DNA from: Pseudomonas brenneri
Lineage (GTDB): Bacteria; Pseudomonadota; Gammaproteobacteria; Pseudomonadales; Pseudomonadaceae
DNA length: 64,000 nt
Assembly (NCBI RefSeq): GCF_007858285.1
Contig: NZ_VFIL01000019.1
Location: forward strand, 1-64,000
Direction of reading: 5' to 3'
Position 1 is the first letter of the stretch. The number at the start of each line of letters is the position of its first letter. Both the position numbers and the translations under genes were made by a program. Shown here one piece after another: positions 25,064-34,155 of this stretch. The notes under the pieces were generated by a model, which ran no database searches, had not been told where the DNA came from, and saw only the letters and a program-made list of their open reading frames with translations.

Positions 25064-26580
25064 GTACGCCGCAACAACAGCGCTGCCACCGCACACAACG
25101 TCAACGCCACACACGCCAGGTAGAACGCATCGCTGTAAGCCATCAAGAAAGCCTGCTGCCGCACCCCCAGGTCCAGCAACCCCAGCACTTGCTGGTGCTC
25201 CGGCCATTGCTCCTGCAGCAAACCACCGCCCGGCAAGCGTTGCTGCAAGGCCGGTTCGAAAATGCTCAGCGACTCACCGATCCGCGCCGAATGCACCTGC
25301 TCGCGCACCACCACCAACTGTGCCAGCAAGGCCGTGCCGACCGCACCGCCCAGGTTGCGCAACATCGAGAACACCGCCGAGGCCGAGCCCGACTCGGCCT
25401 TGGCCAACCCATGGACCGCCAGCACCGACAGCGCGACCATGATCAGCGGCTGGCCAATACCTCGCACCACAATCGAAGGAATGATCACGTTACTGGCGCT
25501 GTCTGCCGACAGGTGTGCGCCCATCCAACAGCCCAACGCCATGATCGCAAAACCCGAGGCGACCAGGACCTTGGCGCTCAACCACTTCATCAGCCGTGGC
25601 AGAAACGGCGCCAACACCAGTTGCACCAGGCCATAGGCAATCAGGCTGACGCCAATTTCGCTGGCGTTATAGCCCTGCATCTGGGACAGGTAGTTGGGTA
25701 CCAGAAACACCAGGCCATAGGTGCTGGCGCCGAAGATAAACATCGCCACGCTGGCCACGCCAAAGTTGTAGTGCGCCAATAGCCGCAAGTTGATGAAGCT
25801 TTTGCTCCCCCACAATTGGCGGCCGATAAACCCTGCCAGCCCGACCATCGCCACCAGGCTCATCCACACAATAAAAGACGAACCGAACCAATCCTTGCGT
25901 CCGCCCTCCTCCAGCACAATCTGCAACGCCCCCAGCCCCAGCACCATGCACGCGATGCCCAGCCAGTCACCCCGGCGCAACAGCCCAAGGTTCATCGGCT
26001 GGCGATCGATGGACCAGGCCACGGCCGCCAACAGCGCGATGCCGGGGAACAGTTGCAGGTAGAAGATCCAGCGCCACGAATAGACATCGGTCAGCCAACC
26101 GCCAATGGAGGGCCCTGCGGCCTGGGCCACACTGTTGGCCAGGCTGAACAGCGCCATGCCCAACGGGATCTTGCTGGCCGGCAGTTCGGTGATGATCAAC
26201 TGGAATGACAACGGAATCAGCACCGCCCCGGCCGCGCCCTGGACCACCCGGATGATGATCATCACCGGCAGGTTCGGCGCCATCGAGCAGGCCACCGAGG
26301 CCACCAGAAATACCCCGGAACCCCACAGCATCACCCGCCGCAAGGAAAACACCTGCACCAGCCACGCGGTGAGCGGGATCATGATGATTTCCGCCACCAG
26401 ATAGGCCGTGGAAATCCACGAGCCCTCTTCGAAGGTGGCCCCCAGCGCACCTTCGATTTCCGGCAGTGCGGCGCTGGTGACATGCACGTTCATCCCAGCC
26501 ATGAAGCAGCCGAACAAGCCACCGATCACCGCAACCCAGGCGCGAAACGAGACCGTCGAAGTGCGCGCATCAACCGCCAT
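25060..26580 (-). CDS. DHA2-family MFS drug efflux pump (EmrB-like)
   Basis: 506 residues, 14-helix major facilitator. Visible motifs: N-terminal WVAVIGGLFGCFMAGMNVHV, ALPEIEGALGATFEEGSWIS (motif typical of EmrB/QacA), RVVQGAAGAVLIPLS, and GPSIGGWLTDVYSWRWIFYL. It is the inner-membrane pump of a tripartite system with the overlapping upstream HlyD-type and TolC-type genes. The start MAVDARTS (26580) overlaps the end of the adaptor gene by 11 bp. The substrate is unknown. Confidence 0.92.
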   Translation of the reverse strand: MAVDARTSTVSFRAWVAVIGGLFGCFMAGMNVHVTSAALPEIEGALGATFEEGSWISTAYLVAEIIMIPLTAWLVQVFSLRRVMLWGSGVFLVASVACSMAPNLPVMIIIRVVQGAAGAVLIPLSFQLIITELPASKIPLGMALFSLANSVAQAAGPSIGGWLTDVYSWRWIFYLQLFPGIALLAAVAWSIDRQPMNLGLLRRGDWLGIACMVLGLGALQIVLEEGGRKDWFGSSFIVWMSLVAMVGLAGFIGRQLWGSKSFINLRLLAHYNFGVASVAMFIFGASTYGLVFLVPNYLSQMQGYNASEIGVSLIAYGLVQLVLAPFLPRLMKWLSAKVLVASGFAIMALGCWMGAHLSADSASNVIIPSIVVRGIGQPLIMVALSVLAVHGLAKAESGSASAVFSMLRNLGGAVGTALLAQLVVVREQVHSARIGESLSIFEPALQQRLPGGGLLQEQWPEHQQVLGLLDLGVRQQAFLMAYSDAFYLACVALTLCAVAALLLRRT

Positions 26581-27721
26581 GGGAACTGTCCTGCTGGCTG
26601 ACCGGACGGGTATCCACCGTGGCAATCACTGACATCCCCGGCAAGATTGCGGGAGCATTCGCCTCGTCCGCGACCAGGCGGATCTTCACCGCAAAACGCT
26701 GCACGATCTTGGTGAAGTTGCCGGTGGCGTTGTCCGGCGGCAACAGGGCGAACACCGAGCCAGAACCGGGAGCGATACTTTCTACCCGACCACGCCAGCG
26801 CTGGCCGGCAAAACTGTCTACCGCGATATCCACCGATTGCCCCGGCGCCATATGTTGCAACTGGGTTTCCTTGTAGTGGGCAATCACATAGGCCTGCTCC
26901 ACCGGCACCACCGCCAGCAACGGCAGGCCTGGCATCACATACTGCTGGCGACGGACCTTGCGCTGGCCCACAACCCCGTCGAACGGCGCGCGAATCGCCG
27001 TGTCATTCAAGGCATTGCGGGCCAGGGCCAGATTGGCCTGGGCCTCGCCCACCCGGGCCTGGGATTCGGCGATCCGCGCCTGCACCTGTTGGCGACGCGC
27101 CTGCAACACCTGGCACTGGGCCTGCTGCCGGGCCACTTGGGCCCGGGCTTCGGTCACCGCTGCCCGTGCCTTGGCCTGGCTGGCGCTGGCGGTTTCCAGG
27201 CGCTGGCGGGTGGAGATCTGTTGGCCCACCAGATCGCGGTAGCGCAGATAGTCCAGGCGGGCACGCTGGGCTTCAGCCTCGCTGCTGTGCAAGGCCGCCT
27301 CGGCCTGGGCGATGCGTTGCTGCTGCTCGCCCAGCCTCGCATCAAGAGTGTGCAGGCTGGACTGACGTGCCGTCGCGGCTGCCCGGGCTTGCTGCAACCG
27401 GGCCTGAGTGCTGCGCAACTGTTCGATAAAGTCCCGCTCATCCAGACGCACCAGCACATCCCCGGCCTTGACTGGCTGGTTATCTTCCACCAGCACCTGG
27501 GCCACGTAGCCGGCGATGCGCGGGCTGACCGCCACCCAATCGGCGCGCACGTAGGCATCGTCGGTCTCTTCAAGGAACCGCCCCCACTGCCACCAATATC
27601 CGGCAAACAGCCCCACTCCCAGCAGCGTCACCAGTGATGCGCCCGTCAGCAGTACGCGGCGATGGCGTTGCATCAAGCCGGGAGTGGATTGCAGGATCGC
27701 GGGTTCAACAGCCTGGTTCAT
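26570..27721 (-). CDS. HlyD/EmrA-family membrane fusion protein
   Basis: 383 residues. One N-terminal membrane helix (RVLLTGASLVTLLGVGLFAGYWW), a biotinyl-lipoyl-like segment (DDAYVRADWVAVSPRIAGYV, VKAGDVLVRLDERDF), a long alanine/glutamine/arginine-rich coiled-coil hairpin (residues about 90-210), and a second lipoyl half with IRAPFDGVVGQRKVR. It joins the DHA2 pump to the outer-membrane channel across the periplasm. It overlaps the upstream channel gene by 4 bp (ATGA) and the pump gene by 11 bp. Confidence 0.93.
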   Translation of the reverse strand: MNQAVEPAILQSTPGLMQRHRRVLLTGASLVTLLGVGLFAGYWWQWGRFLEETDDAYVRADWVAVSPRIAGYVAQVLVEDNQPVKAGDVLVRLDERDFIEQLRSTQARLQQARAAATARQSSLHTLDARLGEQQQRIAQAEAALHSSEAEAQRARLDYLRYRDLVGQQISTRQRLETASASQAKARAAVTEARAQVARQQAQCQVLQARRQQVQARIAESQARVGEAQANLALARNALNDTAIRAPFDGVVGQRKVRRQQYVMPGLPLLAVVPVEQAYVIAHYKETQLQHMAPGQSVDIAVDSFAGQRWRGRVESIAPGSGSVFALLPPDNATGNFTKIVQRFAVKIRLVADEANAPAILPGMSVIATVDTRPVSQQDSSHGG

Positions 27722-29196
27722 GGTGTGGCTCCAAGGACAGCAAGGGGTAAGGGTTGAGGTGAGTCGTCACGTTGCCAGCCGCCACCGAGCGCCTGGAACA
27801 GATCGATCTGGCGGTTGATCAAGCGCAAGTCAGCCTGGGCCAGGGTGGCCTGGAGGTTGACCAGGCTGCGCTCGCTGTCGAGCAGTTGCAGGGCATCGAG
27901 GGCACCGGCCCGATAGCTGCGGGTGGCCAGCTCGAACGCCTGCTGGCTGTTGCCCAGCGCGGCTTGCAGGGCCTGGCTTCGCTGCTGTTCGCCCTGGTAC
28001 AGCGCCAGGGCTTGCTCGACCTGTTTCAAGGCGCTGAGTACCGTGCCATCGAAACGCGCCTGGGCCTCGCGCATCTGGGCCCGGCGCTGGCCCACCTGGG
28101 CCTGGGCAACGCCGCGATGAGGAAAGCGCCAGGACAGTAGCGGCCCCACGGAATACACCAGCGCCTCACTGTCTCCCAACTGGCCCAGGCTGCTTGCGGA
28201 AGACTCCAGCGCGACGCCGAACGTCACCCGTGGATACAGGTCGGCGCGTGCGACGCCAATGGCCAGCGTGGCCGCTTGCAGTTGACGTTCGGCACGACGG
28301 ATATCGGCACGCCGCTGCACCAGCGCCCAGCCATCGCCCACAGGCAGCGGCGCCTGCAATTGCGGGCGTCGGGCACAGGTTTGCCGGGCCAGATCCAGCG
28401 GTGGCACACCACTGAGCACCGCCAGTTCATACACTGCCGCCTGATGGCGGGCGTTCAATATGGGCAACGGCGCACGGGCTTCCTCCAGCAGGCCATTGAG
28501 CCGCGCCAGGTCCAGCGCCGTCGCCGCCCCAGCCTTCTGCAGTTGGCGCGTGACATCGACACTGCGCTCCAACACCTGCACCGAATGACTCTGCACCTGG
28601 CTGCTGAAGGCATAAACACAGGCCTGGCCATAGGCCCGTGTGGTCTGCGCGGCCACCGTCACCCGCCATTCATCTTCCAGCGCCCGCGCCGCATCTGCAT
28701 TGGCACGGGCGGCAGCCAGGCGATAACGCACCGCCCCCCACAGGTCCAGGGTGTAGCTCAGGGATAATCCGGGCGCATGGCTCCATTGGTCATCGGCGTG
28801 TTCACCCGTTGCCTGGGCCAGGGTCTGGTCATCTCGACTGCGGCCATAGCCCACGCCGTAGGTCAGCAAGGTCGAGGGTTGGCGCTCGCTGTCGACCTGC
28901 TCCAGGCGCGCCAGCAACGCGTCGACATGGGCGCTGGCGGCTTCAAGGTCTTTGTTGTGGATCAGGGCCTGCGCTACCAGCCGGTCCAATTGCGGGTCAC
29001 GGTAAAGCTGCCACCAGCGCGCGGGCAGTGGCGGGTTTGCAGACCCGCCGGACAATTGCGGTGCTGCCTGGGCCGCCAACTGCGCTGCTGGCTCGCTGGG
29101 CAGGCCGCTACATCCGGCCAGCGCGCCCAGCAGAAGCAGGGTCAGGGCTACCGGGAGTCGATTACCAGTGGAGGGATGAACGACAAGGCTGGGCAT
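27718..29196 (-). CDS. outer-membrane efflux lipoprotein (OprM/NodT family)
   Basis: 492 residues from the ATG at 29196 (a GTG lies one codon earlier). Lipoprotein signal LLLLGALAGC with the lipidated Cys, then two TolC-type repeats with long helices (ARWWQLYRDPQLDRLVAQALIHN; second repeat RRADIRRAERQLQAATLAIG, SRWRFP-like SWRFPHRGV). First gene of the tripartite efflux operon. The promoter is likely in the 114-bp gap before it, which shows no motif I recognise. Confidence 0.9.
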   Translation of the reverse strand: MPSLVVHPSTGNRLPVALTLLLLGALAGCSGLPSEPAAQLAAQAAPQLSGGSANPPLPARWWQLYRDPQLDRLVAQALIHNKDLEAASAHVDALLARLEQVDSERQPSTLLTYGVGYGRSRDDQTLAQATGEHADDQWSHAPGLSLSYTLDLWGAVRYRLAAARANADAARALEDEWRVTVAAQTTRAYGQACVYAFSSQVQSHSVQVLERSVDVTRQLQKAGAATALDLARLNGLLEEARAPLPILNARHQAAVYELAVLSGVPPLDLARQTCARRPQLQAPLPVGDGWALVQRRADIRRAERQLQAATLAIGVARADLYPRVTFGVALESSASSLGQLGDSEALVYSVGPLLSWRFPHRGVAQAQVGQRRAQMREAQARFDGTVLSALKQVEQALALYQGEQQRSQALQAALGNSQQAFELATRSYRAGALDALQLLDSERSLVNLQATLAQADLRLINRQIDLFQALGGGWQRDDSPQPLPLAVLGATP

Positions 29197-29310
29197 CACA
29201 AAGCTCGCTGAAGAATGAGCTTTGCAGATTAGGCACCCGCACTGGCGGATTCGCCCGCGCCAGGGCCATGTATCGTCGCCAAATGGACAATTGGGTTACA
29301 TGAAGCAACA

Positions 29311-30057
29311 TCAGGCCCCAGGGCGGAAATGACTCGGCGGATACCCCAGCGAACGGCGGAACATGGCGCTGAACGCACTCGGGCTCTGATAACCATGTTC
29401 CAGTGCGACCTCCAGGATCGAGGCGCCCTGGGCCAGCAACTTCAGACTCAGGGCCAGGCGCGCGCGTTTACGCCACTCGCCAAAGCTCATGCCCAGTTCC
29501 CGCTGGAAAATCCGGCTCAGGGTGCGCGCACTCATGTTCAGGGTGTCGGCCCAGGACTCCAGGCTGCTGTCATCGGATGGGTTGCGGATAAACCGCGTAC
29601 ACAGCCTGGCCAGCCGTGCGTCGCCGGGCACCGGTACATGCATGGCCACCACCGGCGCGGCCAGCAGTTCCATGCGGATCAGTTCCACCATTGCCGGCAG
29701 GCGTGGGTTATTGAGCTGACCGGCGATCAGCGTGGCAGCCACGATCAGTTCCCGCAGCAGCGCTGAAACCTCAATCACCTGGCAGGTGCGACCCAGGCTC
29801 GGCTCCACCTCGGGCATGAGGAACAAGGTGCGCATATGCACCTCGCCGGCCATGCGAATTTCATGGGGCGTGCCGGCGGGCACCCACAACGCATGCCCGG
29901 ACGGCACCAGCCAACTGCCTTGGGCCGTGCTGACCACCATCACCCCGGAAACACCGTGGATCAATTGCGCCTGGGCATGACAATGGGGATGGACCACTTC
30001 GTCGTTGCGGTAGTTGTCGGCATAAGCCTCAAGCCAAGGCCGGTGCACAGTTGTCAT
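29311..30057 (-). CDS. AraC-family transcriptional regulator with cupin sensor domain
   Basis: 248 residues: an N-terminal cupin domain (HPHCHAQAQLIHGVSGVMVV, PAGTPHEIRM) and a C-terminal double helix-turn-helix (SLESWADTLNMSARTLSRIFQRELGMSFGEWRKRARL and ILEVALEHGYQSPSAFSAMFRRSLGYPPSHFR). It lies upstream of the efflux operon on the same strand with a 114-bp gap, and may regulate it; this is inference from position. Confidence 0.9.
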   Translation of the reverse strand: MTTVHRPWLEAYADNYRNDEVVHPHCHAQAQLIHGVSGVMVVSTAQGSWLVPSGHALWVPAGTPHEIRMAGEVHMRTLFLMPEVEPSLGRTCQVIEVSALLRELIVAATLIAGQLNNPRLPAMVELIRMELLAAPVVAMHVPVPGDARLARLCTRFIRNPSDDSSLESWADTLNMSARTLSRIFQRELGMSFGEWRKRARLALSLKLLAQGASILEVALEHGYQSPSAFSAMFRRSLGYPPSHFRPGA

Positions 30058-30219
30058 GGGCAGCGTCTCACGTCATCAAGCCTGTGATTCTAACCAAAAG
30101 CCCCCTGGCAAAAACGATAGATATAGACAGCCATCGTCGCGTTCCAGACAAGCCACTGAACGTGTGCCCTGCGCCGTCAGTCAGCTCAATGGACTCCTGA
30201 AAGAAAGGCTGGGCAGACC

Positions 30220-30369
30220 ATGCGCATCTCGTTGGAACAACAAAACGAAACTCAAAGCGCCATCGATGCCCATGGCATCATCGGCGACATGCGCAGTGCG
30301 GCACTGGTCAACGACCTGGGCAGCATCGATTTTTTCTGCTGGCCGGAATTTGACAGCTCCCACCTTTGA
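30220..30369 (+). pseudogene. truncated GH15 (glucoamylase-like) gene, N-terminal 45 residues only
   Basis: An ATG with AAAGG upstream opens a frame reading MRISLEQQNETQSAIDAHG, IIGDMRSAALVNDLGSIDF, FCWPEFDS. This is the conserved N-terminus of bacterial glycoside hydrolase family 15 proteins (HGxIGDxRSAALV...GSIDxxCWPxFDSP). Homology ends at FDS, where the DNA becomes the REPIN array (GACAGCTCCCACC), and a TGA follows after four codons. No GH15 remainder is seen on the other side of the array. The gene appears to have been cut by a rearrangement or deletion joined at the repeat, and should be non-functional. Confidence 0.75.
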
Positions 30370-31403
30370 TCTTCATTCAGACTGAAATCCCGGATCCGCC
30401 GCCAATCCCCTGTGGGAGCTGTCGAGCTTTAGCGAGGCTGCGATGGCGGCGGCACAGGCACAGCAGATGTCGCCTGATCCACCGCTATCGCAGCCTCGCC
30501 GGGGCTCGACAGCTCCCACCTTTGATCTTCATCCAGACTGAAATCCCGGATCCACCGCCAATCCCCTGTGGGAGCTGTCGAGCTTTAGCGAGGCTGCGAT
30601 GGCGGCGGCACAGGCACAGCAGATGTCGCCTGATCCACCGCTATCGCAGCCTCGCCGGGGCTCGACAGCTCCCACCTTTGATCTTCATCCAGACTGAAAT
30701 CCCGGATCCACCGCCAATCCCCTGTGGGAGCTGTCGAGCTTTAGCGAGGCTGCGATGGCGGCGGCACAGGCACAGCAGATGTCGCCTGATCCACCGCTAT
30801 CGCAGCCTCGCCGGGGCTCGACAGCTCCCACCTTTGATCTTCATTCAGACTGAAATCCCGAATCCGCCGCCAATCCCTTGTGGGAGCTGTCGAGCTTTAG
30901 CGAGGCTGCGATGGCGGCGGCACAGGCAGCGAAGATGTCGCCTGATCCACCGCTATCGCAGCCTCGCCGGGGCTCGACAGCTCCCACCTTTGATCTTCAT
31001 TCAGACTGAAATCCCGAATCCGCCGCCAATCCCTTGTGGGAGCTGTCGAGCTTTAGCGAGGCTGCGATGGCGGCGGCACAGGCAGCGAAGATGTCGCCTG
31101 ATCCACCGCTATCGCAGCCTCGCCGGGGCTCGACAGCTCCCACCTTTGATCTTCATTCAGACTGAAATCCCGAATCCGCCGCCAATCCCTTGTGGGAGCT
31201 GTCGAGCTTTAGCGAGGCTGCGATGGCGGCGGCACAGGCACAGCAGATGTCGCCTGATCCACCGCTATCGCAGCCTCGCCGGGGCTCGACAGCTCCCACC
31301 TTTGATCTTCATTCAGACTGAAATCCCGAATCCGCCGCCAATCCCTTGTGGGAGCTGTCGAGCTTTAGCGAGGCTGCGATGGCGGTGGCACAGGCACAGC
31401 AGA
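30351..31403. repeat. tandem REPIN array, exact 156-bp period, 6.7 units
   Basis: The same landmark (CACCTTTGATC) recurs at 30361, 30517, 30673, 30829, 30985, 31141 and 31297, always 156 bp apart. Each unit has linker TTGATCTTCATNCAGACTG, REP arm GTGGGAGCTGTCGAGC...GCGATGGCGG, a roughly 35-bp spacer and the inverted arm. Units differ at a few bases (e.g. CACAGCAGATG versus CAGCGAAGATG). The unit is the same element as in the array at 12.7-13.3 kb, in the opposite orientation. Because 156 is a multiple of 3 a long open frame runs through it; I do not regard that as a gene. Confidence 0.93.
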
Positions 31404-31462
31404 ACACGTAACCGTTTCGCGCTAAAGTCCAGTCTCACTGCTGTGACCCGAACGGAGTCCCG

Positions 31463-32395
31463 ATGAGCCCCTCGATCGCGCTGCTGTATACCCGCACCCC
31501 CATGCTCGATATCGCTTACCAAGCCCATGGCCCTGCCGGGGGTGAAGTGGTGATTCTGCTGCACGGTTTCCCCTATGACCCTCGCGCTTACGATGCCATC
31601 GCGCCGGTGCTGGCCGAGGCCGGTTATCGCGTGCTGGTGCCTTACCTGCGCGGCTATGGCCCGACCCGCTTTGCCCACGCCCAGGTGATGCGCTCCGGCC
31701 AGCAGGCGGCGCTGGCCAAGGACCTGCTGGACTTCATGGATGCCCTGTCCATCGGCCAGGCCGCCCTCGTCGGTTATGACTGGGGCGGGCGCGCCGCGTG
31801 TATTGTCGCGGCGCTTTGGCCTGAGCGGGTACGCTGCCTGGTCACGGGTGACGGCTACAACATTCAAGATATCGCCAGGTCCATCCAGCCACGCGCGCCG
31901 CTGACCGAGCATCGGTTGTGGTACCAGTTCTACTTCCACACCCAACGGGGCGTCGATGGCCTGACGGCCAACCGCCGTGAGTTGTGCAAATTGCTGTGGT
32001 CGCTCTGGTCGCCCTCCTGGGCCGAGGGGCCAAGCCTTTACCCGCAGACCGCGCCATCGTTTGATAACCCGGACTTTGTCGACGTGGTGATCCACTCCTA
32101 TCGCCATCGTTTCATGTATGCCGAGGGTGATCCGGCGCTGGAGCCGATTGAACAGGCGTTAGTGCAGCCGCCGCCGATCTCGGTGCCGAGTATTTCGCTG
32201 TGCGGTGCCGACGACGGTGTCGGCCCGGCGCCGGAGGTGGATGACGATGTGGGGAATTTCAGCGGATTCTATCGGCGCCGGGTGCTCGCCGGGGTGGGCC
32301 ACAACATTCCCCAGGAAGCACCGCAGGCCACGCTTGATGCACTGTTTGAATTACTTGGGCAGACTCAGGCTGGCGCCGAAAACCGCTCGCGGTAA
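31463..32395 (+). CDS. alpha/beta-hydrolase, epoxide hydrolase/haloalkane dehalogenase-like
   Basis: 310 residues. HGFPYDPRAYD oxyanion loop, Asp nucleophile elbow VGYDWGGRAA (an Asp, not Ser, as in epoxide hydrolases and dehalogenases), a cap region rich in aromatic residues, and the catalytic histidine in GVGHNIPQEAP. The ATG follows ACGGAG. It sits just after the REPIN array; its 3' end overlaps the convergent GlxA-type gene by 31 bp. The substrate is unknown. Confidence 0.85.
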   Translation: MSPSIALLYTRTPMLDIAYQAHGPAGGEVVILLHGFPYDPRAYDAIAPVLAEAGYRVLVPYLRGYGPTRFAHAQVMRSGQQAALAKDLLDFMDALSIGQAALVGYDWGGRAACIVAALWPERVRCLVTGDGYNIQDIARSIQPRAPLTEHRLWYQFYFHTQRGVDGLTANRRELCKLLWSLWSPSWAEGPSLYPQTAPSFDNPDFVDVVIHSYRHRFMYAEGDPALEPIEQALVQPPPISVPSISLCGADDGVGPAPEVDDDVGNFSGFYRRRVLAGVGHNIPQEAPQATLDALFELLGQTQAGAENRSR

Positions 32396-33333
32396 AGCTG
32401 CGGGCTGATCGACAAGGCTCGGACAAAACTGCGGCGCATGGTTTCTTCGCTGCCAAAGCCACATTGCACAGCGATGCGCTTGATCGCCACGGCGCTGTCG
32501 GCCAGTTGCCGGCGTGCGGTTTCCACGCGGATCAGTTCCACCGCCCGCGCCGGGGTCTGGCCGGTTTCGGCGCGGTAGTGGCGCACGAAGCTGCGCTCGC
32601 TCATGCCGCACGCAGCCGCCAGGGTCGGGATGTTCAAGTCCAGGTGCAAGTGCTCGGCAATCCACGCATGCAATTCGCTGAAACGGTTGTCGCCCTTTTG
32701 CAGGGACAAGGTGACGCTGAACTGCGACTGCCCACCGGGGCGTTTGAGAAACACCACCAGGTGCCGCGCCACTTCCAGGGCGACCGCTCGGCCCAGGTCC
32801 TCCTCCACCAGGGCCAGGCACAAATCGATGCCGGCCGTGACCCCCGCCGAGGTCCAGAGCGCCCCCTGCTGGATAAAGATCGGGTTGGCTTCGACCTGCA
32901 GCCTGGGATATTTGCGCGCCAGTTCCTCACAACGCGTCCAGTGGGTCACGACACGGCAGCCGTCCAACAAGCCGCTGGCGGCCAGCAGGAAGGCACCGGT
33001 GCACACCGAGGTCATGCGCCGCGCCTGCGTGGCTTTTTGCCGGACCCACTCCACCAGGGCCGGATCCTCGGCCGCGCCATACACGCCCCAGCCACCGGCG
33101 ATCACCAGGGTGTCGCAGGGCGTCTCGGCGGCTGGCAACGGCGCGGCCAGCAGGGCCAGACCGGCGGATGTCATCACCGGTTCGTCCTGGGCAGCAATCA
33201 CGTTGACCGCATAGGGCCGCGGCAAGCCTTGCTGGCGCGCCAAGTCGTTGGCCGTGGCAAACACTTGCAGAGGCCCGGTGACGTCGAGTACCTGCACGTT
33301 GGGAAAAGCGAGCACATGGATGATTTTCGACAT
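32365..33333 (-). CDS. GlxA-family regulator: DJ-1/PfpI domain plus AraC helix-turn-helix
   Basis: 322 residues from ATG 33333 (MSKIIHVLAF). Residues 1 to about 190 form a DJ-1/PfpI (class I amidotransferase-like) domain with MTSVCTGAFLLAASGLLDG. The C-terminal AraC domain reads LNIPTLAAACGMSERSFVRHYRAETGQTPARAVE and AIKRIAVQCGFGSEETMRRSFVRALSISPQLYRERF. It is divergent from the isonitrile hydratase gene with a 90-bp gap and likely controls it. Confidence 0.92.
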   Translation of the reverse strand: MSKIIHVLAFPNVQVLDVTGPLQVFATANDLARQQGLPRPYAVNVIAAQDEPVMTSAGLALLAAPLPAAETPCDTLVIAGGWGVYGAAEDPALVEWVRQKATQARRMTSVCTGAFLLAASGLLDGCRVVTHWTRCEELARKYPRLQVEANPIFIQQGALWTSAGVTAGIDLCLALVEEDLGRAVALEVARHLVVFLKRPGGQSQFSVTLSLQKGDNRFSELHAWIAEHLHLDLNIPTLAAACGMSERSFVRHYRAETGQTPARAVELIRVETARRQLADSAVAIKRIAVQCGFGSEETMRRSFVRALSISPQLYRERFSAPA

Positions 33334-33423
33334 GATTGGCGTGATTCGTGGGCTCAATGGCGTATGCGCCAAAGCCTAGGCCACTAGAGTGAAGCCGTCC
33401 ATCCCCTCTTCTGGAGTTTCACC

Positions 33424-34104
33424 ATGACCTTGCAGATCGGCTTTGTGTTGTTCCCCGGCATCCAGCAACTGGACCTCACCGGCCCTTACGACGTGCTGGC
33501 GTCATTGCCGGATGTGAAGCTGCACCTGATCTGGAAAGACCTGGCGCCAATCACCTCCAGCACCGGGTTGGTACTCACGCCGACCCTCACCTATGACACC
33601 TGTCCGGTGCTGGACGTGGTCTGCGTGCCGGGTGGCTCGGGGGTGGGAGCGCTGATGGAAGATGAGCCGACCCTGGACTTTCTGCGGGCACAATCCCAGA
33701 CCGCACGCTATGTGACGTCGGTGTGTACCGGCTCGCTGGTACTGGGCGCGGCAGGCTTGCTGCGTGGGCGGCGCGCCACCACACACTGGGCCTATCACGA
33801 CATGCTGGCCACCCTGGGCGCGACGCCAGTGCAGGAGCGTGTGGTACGCGACGGCAATCTGTTTAGCGGCGGTGGCATCACGGCGGGAATCGATTTTGCC
33901 CTGACCCTGGCCGCCGAGTTGTACAGCGAGGCCGCTGCGCAACTGGTGCAATTGCAGCTCGAATATGCGCCGGCCCCGCCCTTCAATGCCGGCCGACCAG
34001 ACACCGCGCCACGGCATGTGCTGGACGAGGCCAACAAACGCACGGCCGAATCACGCAAGACCCGTGGCGAAATCGCCGCACGGGCGGCGGCGCGGCTGGG
34101 CTGA
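33424..34104 (+). CDS. inhA: isonitrile hydratase, DJ-1/PfpI family
   Basis: 226 residues, single DJ-1/PfpI domain. Nucleophile Cys in YVTSVCTGSLVLGAAGLL, partner acid region near FVLFPGIQQLDLTGPYDVL, and the tail DEANKRTAESRKTRGEIAA. Size and sequence style match isonitrile hydratase (InhA) of pseudomonads, which hydrates isonitriles to N-substituted formamides. Divergent from a GlxA-family regulator, the usual arrangement. A close homologue without that activity cannot be excluded. Confidence 0.8.
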   Translation: MTLQIGFVLFPGIQQLDLTGPYDVLASLPDVKLHLIWKDLAPITSSTGLVLTPTLTYDTCPVLDVVCVPGGSGVGALMEDEPTLDFLRAQSQTARYVTSVCTGSLVLGAAGLLRGRRATTHWAYHDMLATLGATPVQERVVRDGNLFSGGGITAGIDFALTLAAELYSEAAAQLVQLQLEYAPAPPFNAGRPDTAPRHVLDEANKRTAESRKTRGEIAARAAARLG

Positions 34105-34123
34105 GGACCAGCGCATTCCCCAT

Positions 34124-34145
34124 GTGGGAGCAAGCCCGCTCCCAC
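34124..34145. terminator. REP-type hairpin between convergent inhA and lysE-like genes
   Basis: An 8-bp stem (GTGGGAGC / GCTCCCAC) with a 6-base loop, 20 bp after inhA and 10 bp past the opposing stop. A single REP arm that could end transcription from both sides. Confidence 0.5.
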
Positions 34146-34155
34146 AGGAGAATTG

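Noticed and set aside
30351..31403. CRISPR array
   Set aside because: The repeats are long inverted REP pairs with near-identical spacers and linkers, not short direct repeats with unique spacers, and no cas genes are present.
30366..31466. 366-codon frame across the 156-bp repeats
   Set aside because: Arises because the repeat period is a multiple of three; the DNA is palindromic REPIN sequence shared with non-coding arrays.
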